Shown here: positions 1 through 8,573 of the stretch, piece by piece
How positions within the stretch are numbered: position 1 is the stretch's first letter
Layout: the number at the start of each line of letters is the position of its first letter
DNA from: Opitutaceae bacterium
GTDB lineage: Bacteria > Verrucomicrobiota > Verrucomicrobiia > Opitutales > Opitutaceae
Reading direction: 5' to 3'
Length of the DNA: 22,888 bases
Assembly: GCA_031254955.1 (NCBI GenBank)
Contig: JAIRTK010000482.1
Location: 1-22,888 of the forward strand
Translations under genes and position numbers: made by a program
The notes under the pieces: generated by a model
The model's database searches: none
What the model was told of the DNA's origin: nothing
The model's input: only the letters and a program-made list of their open reading frames with translations

Positions 1-1
1 C

Positions 2-3000
2 GGCGTGAACCTCGGCTCCACGCTCACGGTGAAGCCGATCATCCCCAGGGGCGCCGTGCTGGAAAGCGGCGTTTACCCGGTCATCAGAACGACGACCGGC
101 GTGAGCGGCAACCCGACCGTCACATGGGACTACTCGGGACCTCCCGGCACGGTCACCTTCGCTCCGTCGGGGAATGGCCGTGATTATCTGGCGACAGTCA
201 ACATGGACCCGCTCCAAGTGCCCGTCATCACCAGCGCGCTTGCCGTCACGGGCACGGAGAGCGTTCCGTTTTCCTACACCATCACGGCGGACAACTGGGC
301 GATGACTTATGATGTGACAGGCCTGCCCGAGGGGCTTGGCTTCGACCGATGGACGGGCGAGATCAGCGGCGTGACCACGTTCTACGGCACGGCCAATGTC
401 ACCATCAAGGCCGAGAACCGCGCCGGCGCCGACACGCGGACGCTTGTCCTCACCTTGGCGGAGCGGACGCCGGCGGGAATCCCGGAGATCACCAGCGCGG
501 CGAGCGCCAACGGCACGGTTGACCTCAGCGGCACGGCGCCGGTGGCGTTCAACTACCAGATCACGGCGAGCAATCCGCGGATATGGGGCTACGACGCGAC
601 GCCGCTGCCCGACGGCCTTTCGCTCGACCCGGCCACCGGCCTCATCAGCGGCACGCTCGCCGGCACGGGCACGACCGTCATCACGCTCAGCGCCACCAAC
701 ATGCTCGGCGTGGGCACCGCCGACCTCACGCTCTCCGCCTGGGCCGCGCCGGTCGTCACCAGCCCGACCACCGCGATAGGCATGATTGACACGCCGTTCA
801 GCTACCAGATCACAGCAGACAACAATCCCGTGTCGTTCAACTGGGGCGGCTTTTCCGACGAGGTGTTCGCCCTTGACCGGAGCACGGGCGTGATCACGAC
901 CACGCACACGGCGTTTCTCCTCGCCACGGGCAGCGTTTCCGCCACGAACCCCGCCGGCACCGGCTGGGCGCCGCTGGAGATCACGATCGACATCCCGCAG
1001 CCGCGCATCACCAGCGAGCCGCTGGTTGTCCTGTCCTTGGGCCAGTCGGTGGATTACCAGCCCACCACGACGCGGCCGGCCACCAAATTCCATGCCGATC
1101 AGGTGCCCGCTGGCTTCACGTTCGACGAAAACACCGGGCGGATCACCGGCACGCCGTCCGCGCCCGGCTCGCTTTACATGGAGCTTGTCGCGGAAAACGA
1201 GGCGGGCCTGGGCTTCCCCTTCACCCTCAAAATCGTCACCTACGGCGACGCGCCCGCCGGCGCGCTGGTCTGGACAGGCTCCGCCGGGTTGTCGGGCACG
1301 ACCGGCGTCACGGGCACCGCGACTTGGGACCCGCCCATGCAAAACTGGAGGATGGGCAACACCCCCGCCGCCTACACGGACGGGCAGGATTTGTATTTCG
1401 ACGACTCCTCGTCCGCAGGGCGGCGCATCCTCATCGAGAGCGGCACCTATGCGCCCAATTCGATGACGTTTAATATCTCCGGGAGCGCGCTGACGATTCA
1501 GGTGTCGGACACGGCCTCCTTCGGCGTGAGCGGCACGCGGGAACTGCGTCTGATAGGCACGGGCACCGTGGGCATCGCCGCCCGCGACGCCCGCGGCTGG
1601 GGCGGCATTACCCGCATCATCTCCGGCGTTTACAAGGCGGACGACGGGTTTCAGGCGCAGACCGGCACGCCCAGGACCGGCGCGCTGATCTTCGAAGGCG
1701 GCTCGCTGCTCTTCGACCCCACGGTGGGCAGATCCAGGATTTATTTTGAAAACTCCCTCGTCGTGCCGAACGGCATCTACGCGCTCATGGACCTGCGTTA
1801 CGCCTACTCGCTCAACAGCAATCTGGAAGGCTCCGGCACCTTGGAGCTTAGGAACGCCAATCAACCCGCCAACCACGTGTTCAACGGCGAGAATTTCAAC
1901 GGCACGCTGGTCCTGAGCGGCAGCGGCCAGGCCTCGCTGCCCAGTTCCAACAACTGGAACTTCGGCACAAACCTCGCCAGCATGACGCTCACCATCGAGG
2001 GCAGCATCAACATGCGCCCCTCGACCAACTCCGGCGGCAACACCATCTACATCGGCGCGCTCGCCGGTGACAGTTTCGACGCCACGCTCAACGGCGGCGT
2101 GAACGGCCCGACAGGCAAGCCCAACAGCATCTACCGCATCGGACGCAAAAACCTCGACACCCACTACGCCGGCGCCATCGGCGACTGGGCGGTCGGTGCC
2201 GCCACCACGTATAACAAGGCCGAGCTGGTCAAGGAGGGCACGGGCATGCTCACGCTCTCCGGCTCGCACAACTACATCTTCCCCACGACGGTCGCCTCCG
2301 GCGCGCTGCGCCTCACCAAGACGGGCCGTTTCGCGAGCCTGGAGTCCACCGCGGCGATCACGGTCAACCCCGGCGCGGCCTTCGGCGGCGCGGGCGTGAT
2401 CGCGCCCAATGTCACTTTCCAGGATGGCGCGGTGCTTCTGGTCGATGCCGACCCGGAAACCGGCGAACTCGCCGGCCTGTCCGTCAGCGGCCTGGTGCGG
2501 TTCGAGGGCGGCTCCGTCGAAGTCCGTCCCGTCGTCACCGGCAGCGGCAGGATTGCCAACGGCGTTTACACGCTGCTCTTCGGCGAAAACGAGTTCGCCG
2601 GCAGGCCGCAACCCGTTTGGACGTATCCCGAGGACCCGCTGCTCCACGTCCAGCTTGAGTATATTGACAGCAACCGCCTCCAGGCCACCGTCACCGGCGG
2701 CGCGATACCGGTGCCGAAATTCACCGGCCCAAGCCGCGCGGACGGGATGGTCGGCCAGCCCTTCTCCTACACCATCGAGGCCACCAGCGACCCCGCCTCG
2801 CCCACGCAAATCACCGTGGAAGACCTGCCCCCCGGCCTCACCTTCAACGCCGCCACCGGCCTCATCACCGGCACGCCCACCCAGTGGGGTTTTTATAATG
2901 TCGATGTGGATGCGGGCGACACGCCGGCGCCCGACTATTACCCGCTGGTCACAGTCATCCTCGGCAACGCCAGCGGCGACACCGTGAAGAAACTGGAAAT

Positions 3001-6000
3001 GGTCATTTATCCCGCCGCGTATTCGGTGGTGGCGCCGGTGATCACGCACTTCAACAACATTCCCGTGACCGGCACGGTGGCCGCGACCAGGAGCCGGCAG
3101 ATGGCGGTGCAGATTATCGCGACCAACCTCCCGACTCATTTCACCGCGAGCGGCCTGCCCAACGGCGTCACCGTCAACGCCGACGGGCTTATCTCCGGCA
3201 TTCCCGAGGTGCTGGGCGACTATGCCATTCCCGTCACCGCCGCCAATCTCGCCGGCACCGGCTCGGCGACGCTGCATCTGGAAGTCACGCTTCCGCCCCC
3301 GGTCATCATCTCGCCGAGCGGCACGATCGCCATTCAGCACAGGCCCTTCTTTTACCAGATTGAGGCGACCAACGAGCCGACAGGCTACTGGCGCTCGACC
3401 TTCTATGAGACCACCGATCCCTTGAGCATCACCGGCACGGCGGTGAATTATATCTCCCTCGACGCCGTCACCGGCCTCATCACCGGCACCTTCCCGAACG
3501 TCGCCACCTCCGGCGACGCGCCCCTGCTGCTCACGGGCACCATCCGCGCCGACGGCAGGACCGGCAGGTTCGCCCTCCCGTTGACCATCACGGTCAACCC
3601 GCCGGAACCGGTGGTCACGAGCGGCACGGAATACCTCGGCATGGTCGGCGTGCCCTTCACCACGGTCATCACCGCCTCCAACATGTATCCGGCCTACAAG
3701 CCCGGCTACGGTGTCACCAACATCCCTCAAGGCCTCAACGTCAGCCGCGCCAGCGGCGAGATCACCGGCACGCCGCAAGCCGCCGGCGTCTACGACGTGG
3801 CCCTCGTCGCCACCAACATCACCGGCGCCGGCGCCAGGCAGGCCCGCTTCACCATCAGCGCCGCCTCCTCGCTCGGCACCCTCGCCGGCGCCGCCGGCTC
3901 GCCCGGCAATGCCGACGGTCCGGCCACCGCCGCCCTCTTCAACGCCCCCGCCGGCGGCGTCGCCGACTCGCACGGCAACCTCTACATCGCCGACACCCTC
4001 AACAGCAGCATCCGCAAAATCGCGCTCGACGGCACGGTTTCGACCCTCGCCACCGGCCTCGGCCAGATATTCACCCTCGTTATCGACGCCGCGGGCACGA
4101 CGCTCTACACAGCCGACAGCGTCTCCAGTGTCATCAAGAAAATCGACACCGCCACCGGCGACGTCACCACGCTCGCCCTCACAGGCTCGCCCGCGCTCAA
4201 TGCCCCCCACGGCCTCGCCCTCGACGCCGCCGGCAATCTCTACGTGGCCGACACCGGCAACCACCTCATCCGCAAGGTCGATTCCGCCACCGGGTCCATG
4301 ACCACCGTCGCCGGCACCGGCGCGGCTGGCTCCACCGACGACACGGGAGAGGCCGCCGCCTTCAATCAGCCCCATGACCTCGCGCTCAGCGTCGACGGCG
4401 GGCGCCTCTACGTGGCCGACACCGGCAACCACACCATCCGCGACATCGTGCTCTCCAGCGGCGCCGTCACGACCCTCGCCGGCTCCCCCGGCGTGTCCGG
4501 CACCGCGAACGGCGTCGCCGCCATCGCCCGTTTCAAGACGCCCAAGGGCCTGGCCGTTGACAGCGCTGGCGTGCTCTACGTGGCCGACACCGACAACCAC
4601 ACCATCCGCTCCGTTGACCCGGAGACCGGCGCCGTCATTACCTTCGCCGGCTTGGCCGAACTCTCCGGCAACATGGACGGCAACGCCGTCAATTCCCTGC
4701 TGGCCTCCCCGGGCGGCCTCGCGATTGACTCCAATGGCGAAATCTACGTGTTCGACACGGGCAACAATACCATCCGCGTGCTGCAAGTCGGCCCGGCCAT
4801 CGTCACGCCGCCGGAAGACCAGCCCGTGACACTCGGCGCCACGGCGACGTTCAGCGTGGTGGCCTCCGGCGGGCCGCTGCCCGCCTACCAATGGTACAAG
4901 GACGAGCAGATCATCCCCGGCGCGACCGAACCCTCGCTCATCATCGAAGACGTGCGGCTCTCCGACGTGGCCTTTTACCGGGTCGTCGTCACCAATCCGC
5001 TCGGTTTCCGCTCCGCCCGTGCGTATCTCTCAATCTCCGATGCCAGCCCCGGCAATCCAAGCGATGTCGGGACCGGTGGCGGCGGTGGCGGTGGTGGCGG
5101 CGGCGGCGGTGCGCCCGGTCTCTGGTATCTGCCCGCGCTGGCGTTTCTCGCCCTCCTGCGTCGGTGCCGGCACCTCAAGCGCATCCTCCCCGGCGCGCTT
5201 TCCCTCCTCCTCCTCTTCGCCGCCGCGCCCGACCTTTCCGCGCAGGCGGTGAGGCAGGAAGGCAACGGCGCCATCACGGGCCGCGTCCTCAACAAGGCCA
5301 CCGGCCAGTATCTCTCCAACGCGGTCGTGACCGTCCCCGGCACGAACATCCAGGCCATCACCGACGCCAACGGCTACTACCGCATCGAAAACCTCTCCCC
5401 CGGCGCCGTGCGCATCACCGCCAGCTACGCCGGTCTCGACGACCTGAGCCGGGAGGTGGTCGTCACTTCCGGCGACCCGGTCGGCGCCGACTTCGACCTG
5501 ACCGCGCAGGTTTACCTGCTCGAAGCCTTCACCGTCGCCGGCGAGCGCGAAGGCTCCTCGCGCGCCTTGCAGGAGCAGCGCGTGGCAATCACCCAGAAAG
5601 CCGTCTTTGCCGCCGACTCCTTTGGCAATGTCGTGGACAACAACATCGGCGAGCTGATGAAAAACCTCCCCGGCATCACCATCGATTACGACGGCGAGGA
5701 CGCCTCCTCCATGCGCATCCGCGGCATGGACCCCGAGTTCGCCAACATCACCCTCGACGGCAACGAGGTCGCCTCCATCGGCGACACCGGAAGCCGCGGC
5801 TTCGACCTCAAGTCCGCCACCATGTTGAACATCGAGAAGATCGAGATCAACGCCGCTCCTACCGTTGACCAGCCCGCGAACACCATGGGCGGCCAGATCA
5901 ACATCGTTACCAAGAGCGCCCTCCGCCAGAAGGGCCGCCGCATGATATTCACGAGCAACCTCAGCCTCAACACCGCCGAGCTTAATTTCGACAAGACCCC

Positions 6001-8473
6001 CGGCGGCGGACGCACTCCCGACCGCAAGATACAGCCCGGCTTCAACTTCTCCTGGAGCGAAAACTTCAGCGATCTCTTCGCGATTGACTTCAACGTGGGA
6101 TTCTCTCGCAGCTACCGCTACAACAACGATTACACCGTGCCCAGCGGCTATATCTACGACACCCACTCGTTGGCCGCGACCGGCAACGTCGTCACCAAGG
6201 ACACGACGGGCAGGGTGAATTCGCTCCAATGGCGCGAAAGGAGCGGCAGCTCGGAAAACCGCATGATCTCGCTCAACCTCGACTACGAGCCTTGGGGGCC
6301 GAACCACTCCTTCTTTTTGAAGAGCTCCTACAACGACTACCGCGGCTTGGGCGCCTACGATCGCTCCATGCGCGTCACCGCCGGCTCGCACGACCCAAAC
6401 TCCGACCTCTACAACATGATTTCGCCCAACGGTGTCGCGGTCAGCATGAGCAACAGCGTGAATGCCGCCGACATCCGCACCTACACCTTCAACACCGGCG
6501 CCAAGCACCAGTTCGGCTCGCTCAAACTCGAATACAACGGCTATTACAGCCGCGCCGAGACCAAGCCCGGACTGGATGACAATTACAACATTTCCTACAT
6601 CACGCGCGGCCTCGGCATGAACATCTTCGACCTCGCCGGCAATGCCTCCGGACGTCTGGTCCAGACCGCGCACGACGGCCAGTCCCTCATCCTCCCCTCC
6701 GACCCGCGCAGCTACCAAAACCTCGACAACTACAGCGAGCTTACCCTCAGTCAGGACTTCAACAACGGCGTGGACGAAAAACTGGGCGCCAAGTTCAGCG
6801 TCGAATACCCGACCTCGATCCGCATCCCCTTCACCTCCTACAGAGTCCCCGTCACCCTGTCGGCAGGCGCCAGCTACGGCGAACAGTCGCGCGCGCAAAC
6901 CAAGCACTGGCGCAGCCACAAAATGACCGGCGGCAGCACCGAGCCGGGCTGGACCTCCGCGCAGCCCGGCCTCGTCCAGTTCTCCGACCCCTATTTCAGG
7001 GACTCCTGGGGCTTCGACGCGCCCATCCCCACCTGGGTCAGCCCCTATCTCGTCAACGACTACTACGCGGCAAACCCCGACGCGTTTTACTCCCAGGAAC
7101 AGCACGACGACCGCGGACACGTGCAGACTTACACCATAATGAGCAACGACAAGAAAAACACGGAGTCCACCACCGCCGGCTACGCCCGGCTCGTCTTCCA
7201 GCCCGTGCCCACCCTGTCCGTTGACCTCGGCATCCGTTATGAAGTTTACAAGATAAGCGGCAGGAAGCCGGAATTCCTCAGCATGAGAACCGACCGGAAC
7301 GTGGACGGCACGGCCATCACCTCCGGCATCGAAAACATCTACAGCACCACCAACCCGAACAGCCAGCGCAACCCCACCCGCGAGAAAAACCTGGTGCCCG
7401 TGCGCGATCCCGTCACCCACGAGTTCATCCGCTTCGACGAGGTGGACAATCCCTACTACGGCATGCACGACCTCGCCGACCAGACCGCCGCCCTCTTCAC
7501 CACCACGCACTACTCCCACACCTTCGACGGCGAATACTTCCCGAACATCCAGATCAAGTGGACGACACCCATCCGCAACCTCACCGTCCGCGCCGCGCGC
7601 ACCCAGAACATCGGGCGCCCCAGGCTCAACCAGATAACCGCCGAGACCGTCTATAATCAAAACGGACGCACACTCGACACCGGCAATCCGAACCTCGCGC
7701 CCCAACGGTCGGTGAAATACGATGTCTCCATCGACTACACCACTTCGAGGGACGGCGAGCTTCGCCTCTCCCTCTACCGTCAGGACATCAAGGATTACAT
7801 CCACGCGGAGACCACGTATTTCGAGGTCTCCGACCTGGTCGAGATGGTGAACAACACGGATGTGTTCTACTACGACGACCCCGCCTATTTCCCCGTCCAG
7901 ATGCGCACCGGCATCTGGAGAAATATCAATTATTACAACAGTGGACGCGGCCAGAACCAGGGCTTTGAAATCACCTACCGGCAGCGCCTCGACATCATTC
8001 ACAAGAGCCTGCGCGATTTCAGCTTCTACGGCGCCTTCTCCTATGCCGACCCCACGATCGAGGCCTACCGCCACACCATGCTCGCCCCCTCCGTCACCAC
8101 CGCGCAGACCATAGCCGAATACAATGCCAGCCCCATGGCTTGGGTGACGGTGCCCATGTCCGGCGTCCAGAAACGCAGCGGCACCCTCCGCCTCAGCTAC
8201 AACGGCAGAAGATTCAGCGGCCATATCGCCGCCTTCTGGGTGGACAACTTCGCGCGAAGCGTGAGACGGGACCCCTACCTCGAAATCACCGAGCAAAACG
8301 CCTACGTGCGCTTCGACCTCAGCCTCACCTACAAGCTCAACAGCCGCTGGCGGGCCAGCCTCGACTGGCGCAACATGACCGATGTCGGCGACGACCGCAA
8401 AATCATGGACCGCACCGGCGGCTACTTCACCTCCGGCATGATCATGAACCTCAGCCTCAGGGCCGACTTCTAA
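2..8473 (+). CDS. Giant surface protein fused in frame to a TonB-dependent receptor (5' partial)
   Basis: The frame is open through the left edge, so the true start lies outside; the first in-window start codon is a GTG at 5. Numbering from that GTG (2822 residues), domains in order are: four putative-Ig (He_PIG) repeats (about 73-413) with the recurring 'GLxxDxxTGxISGTP' pattern; autotransporter-associated beta-strand repeats (about 419-899); four more He_PIG repeats (about 902-1285); a six-bladed NHL propeller (about 1289-1596, blades such as YVADTGNHTIR); one Ig domain (about 1598-1679, 'YQWYKDEQ'); and Gly12 (1691-1702) with a hydrophobic helix and basic RRCRHLKR. A second hydrophobic helix with a signal-peptidase site follows (1727-1748). 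Then come a carboxypeptidase-regulatory-like domain (about 1755-1840), a TonB plug (about 1869-1974) and a beta-barrel ending in LRADF. The surface half probably binds glycans or proteins outside the cell; the receptor half imports a ligand across the outer membrane. The two halves are normally separate proteins. A sequencing error removing a stop is the main alternative. Confidence 0.85.
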   Translation, partial: GVNLGSTLTVKPIIPRGAVLESGVYPVIRTTTGVSGNPTVTWDYSGPPGTVTFAPSGNGRDYLATVNMDPLQVPVITSALAVTGTESVPFSYTITADNWAMTYDVTGLPEGLGFDRWTGEISGVTTFYGTANVTIKAENRAGADTRTLVLTLAERTPAGIPEITSAASANGTVDLSGTAPVAFNYQITASNPRIWGYDATPLPDGLSLDPATGLISGTLAGTGTTVITLSATNMLGVGTADLTLSAWAAPVVTSPTTAIGMIDTPFSYQITADNNPVSFNWGGFSDEVFALDRSTGVITTTHTAFLLATGSVSATNPAGTGWAPLEITIDIPQPRITSEPLVVLSLGQSVDYQPTTTRPATKFHADQVPAGFTFDENTGRITGTPSAPGSLYMELVAENEAGLGFPFTLKIVTYGDAPAGALVWTGSAGLSGTTGVTGTATWDPPMQNWRMGNTPAAYTDGQDLYFDDSSSAGRRILIESGTYAPNSMTFNISGSALTIQVSDTASFGVSGTRELRLIGTGTVGIAARDARGWGGITRIISGVYKADDGFQAQTGTPRTGALIFEGGSLLFDPTVGRSRIYFENSLVVPNGIYALMDLRYAYSLNSNLEGSGTLELRNANQPANHVFNGENFNGTLVLSGSGQASLPSSNNWNFGTNLASMTLTIEGSINMRPSTNSGGNTIYIGALAGDSFDATLNGGVNGPTGKPNSIYRIGRKNLDTHYAGAIGDWAVGAATTYNKAELVKEGTGMLTLSGSHNYIFPTTVASGALRLTKTGRFASLESTAAITVNPGAAFGGAGVIAPNVTFQDGAVLLVDADPETGELAGLSVSGLVRFEGGSVEVRPVVTGSGRIANGVYTLLFGENEFAGRPQPVWTYPEDPLLHVQLEYIDSNRLQATVTGGAIPVPKFTGPSRADGMVGQPFSYTIEATSDPASPTQITVEDLPPGLTFNAATGLITGTPTQWGFYNVDVDAGDTPAPDYYPLVTVILGNASGDTVKKLEMVIYPAAYSVVAPVITHFNNIPVTGTVAATRSRQMAVQIIATNLPTHFTASGLPNGVTVNADGLISGIPEVLGDYAIPVTAANLAGTGSATLHLEVTLPPPVIISPSGTIAIQHRPFFYQIEATNEPTGYWRSTFYETTDPLSITGTAVNYISLDAVTGLITGTFPNVATSGDAPLLLTGTIRADGRTGRFALPLTITVNPPEPVVTSGTEYLGMVGVPFTTVITASNMYPAYKPGYGVTNIPQGLNVSRASGEITGTPQAAGVYDVALVATNITGAGARQARFTISAASSLGTLAGAAGSPGNADGPATAALFNAPAGGVADSHGNLYIADTLNSSIRKIALDGTVSTLATGLGQIFTLVIDAAGTTLYTADSVSSVIKKIDTATGDVTTLALTGSPALNAPHGLALDAAGNLYVADTGNHLIRKVDSATGSMTTVAGTGAAGSTDDTGEAAAFNQPHDLALSVDGGRLYVADTGNHTIRDIVLSSGAVTTLAGSPGVSGTANGVAAIARFKTPKGLAVDSAGVLYVADTDNHTIRSVDPETGAVITFAGLAELSGNMDGNAVNSLLASPGGLAIDSNGEIYVFDTGNNTIRVLQVGPAIVTPPEDQPVTLGATATFSVVASGGPLPAYQWYKDEQIIPGATEPSLIIEDVRLSDVAFYRVVVTNPLGFRSARAYLSISDASPGNPSDVGTGGGGGGGGGGGGAPGLWYLPALAFLALLRRCRHLKRILPGALSLLLLFAAAPDLSAQAVRQEGNGAITGRVLNKATGQYLSNAVVTVPGTNIQAITDANGYYRIENLSPGAVRITASYAGLDDLSREVVVTSGDPVGADFDLTAQVYLLEAFTVAGEREGSSRALQEQRVAITQKAVFAADSFGNVVDNNIGELMKNLPGITIDYDGEDASSMRIRGMDPEFANITLDGNEVASIGDTGSRGFDLKSATMLNIEKIEINAAPTVDQPANTMGGQINIVTKSALRQKGRRMIFTSNLSLNTAELNFDKTPGGGRTPDRKIQPGFNFSWSENFSDLFAIDFNVGFSRSYRYNNDYTVPSGYIYDTHSLAATGNVVTKDTTGRVNSLQWRERSGSSENRMISLNLDYEPWGPNHSFFLKSSYNDYRGLGAYDRSMRVTAGSHDPNSDLYNMISPNGVAVSMSNSVNAADIRTYTFNTGAKHQFGSLKLEYNGYYSRAETKPGLDDNYNISYITRGLGMNIFDLAGNASGRLVQTAHDGQSLILPSDPRSYQNLDNYSELTLSQDFNNGVDEKLGAKFSVEYPTSIRIPFTSYRVPVTLSAGASYGEQSRAQTKHWRSHKMTGGSTEPGWTSAQPGLVQFSDPYFRDSWGFDAPIPTWVSPYLVNDYYAANPDAFYSQEQHDDRGHVQTYTIMSNDKKNTESTTAGYARLVFQPVPTLSVDLGIRYEVYKISGRKPEFLSMRTDRNVDGTAITSGIENIYSTTNPNSQRNPTREKNLVPVRDPVTHEFIRFDEVDNPYYGMHDLADQTAALFTTTHYSHTFDGEYFPNIQIKWTTPIRNLTVRAARTQNIGRPRLNQITAETVYNQNGRTLDTGNPNLAPQRSVKYDVSIDYTTSRDGELRLSLYRQDIKDYIHAETTYFEVSDLVEMVNNTDVFYYDDPAYFPVQMRTGIWRNINYYNSGRGQNQGFEITYRQRLDIIHKSLRDFSFYGAFSYADPTIEAYRHTMLAPSVTTAQTIAEYNASPMAWVTVPMSGVQKRSGTLRLSYNGRRFSGHIAAFWVDNFARSVRRDPYLEITEQNAYVRFDLSLTYKLNSRWRASLDWRNMTDVGDDRKIMDRTGGYFTSGMIMNLSLRADF
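5075..5248 (+). other. Junction: C-terminal-type sorting signal followed directly by an internal signal peptide
   Basis: Twelve glycine codons (5075-5110) lead into APGLWYLPALAFLALL and the basic stretch RRCRHLKR. This is the layout of GlyGly-CTERM/MYXO-CTERM-like tripartite sorting signals, which normally end a protein. With no stop and no ATG, GTG or TTG in between, the frame continues into ILPGALSLLLLFAAAPDLSA, which reads as the h- and c-regions of a signal peptide. Cleavage is likely after residue 1746 (LSA) or 1748 (AQA). The basic RRCRHLKR therefore serves both as the tail of the sorting signal and as the n-region of the signal peptide. The sorting and cleavage roles are inferred. Confidence 0.65.
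5249..8473 (+). other. TonB-dependent receptor module of the fusion
   Basis: This part alone is the length of a whole mature TonB-dependent receptor (about 1074 residues). It opens with a CarboxypepD_reg-like fold (GAITGRVLNKATG, then DANGYYRIENLSPG). A possible TonB-box-like segment, LLEAFTVAGE, follows near 5515-5545. The plug domain has the family signatures ELMKNLPGI, MRIRGMDPEF, ITLDGNEV and MGGQINIVTKSA. The barrel ends in an aromatic-terminated strand (MNLSLRADF), as needed for outer-membrane insertion. No lesion, frameshift or truncation is visible. The ligand cannot be told from sequence; receptors of this type in the group are often linked to polysaccharide or metal-complex uptake, but no neighbouring gene specifies which. 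Confidence 0.85.
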
Positions 8474-8480
8474 ACCCGTC

Positions 8481-8543
8481 CGACCCAAACCGACCCAAAC
8501 CGACTTAAACCGACTCGAAACGAATCAAGCCGGTTTAAGTCGG
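8481..8543. repeat. Five degenerate 10-bp tandem repeats overlapping a 13-bp inverted repeat
   Basis: From 8481 to 8530 five consecutive 10-base units start with CGA: cgacccaaac twice, then cgacttaaac, cgactcgaaa and cgaatcaagc. The third unit is part of a perfect inverted repeat, ccgacttaaaccg (8500-8512) and cggtttaagtcgg (8531-8543), with an 18-base spacer. There is no T-run after the stem on either strand, so a simple intrinsic terminator is unlikely. It lies in the 100-base gap between the receptor stop and the autotransporter start. It could be an operator or an mRNA processing/stability hairpin that sets relative expression of the two genes. Confidence 0.6.
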
Positions 8544-8573
8544 CCAACCTCAACCACCATCTCTTTTCCGAAC

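Noticed and set aside
4238-4764. Evenly spaced repeats as a CRISPR array
   Set aside because: The repeats are coding, in frame, 168 bases apart, and encode NHL propeller blades.
5075-5110. Glycine-codon run as a phase-variation tract
   Set aside because: The unit is 3 bases and mixed GGT/GGC, so slippage would change linker length but not the frame.
5030-8488. Long open frame on the minus strand (1152 codons)
   Set aside because: It is antisense to the receptor module and extends because GC-rich codons suppress stops; the product is Gly/Val/Glu-rich without domains, while the + strand encodes a clear receptor.
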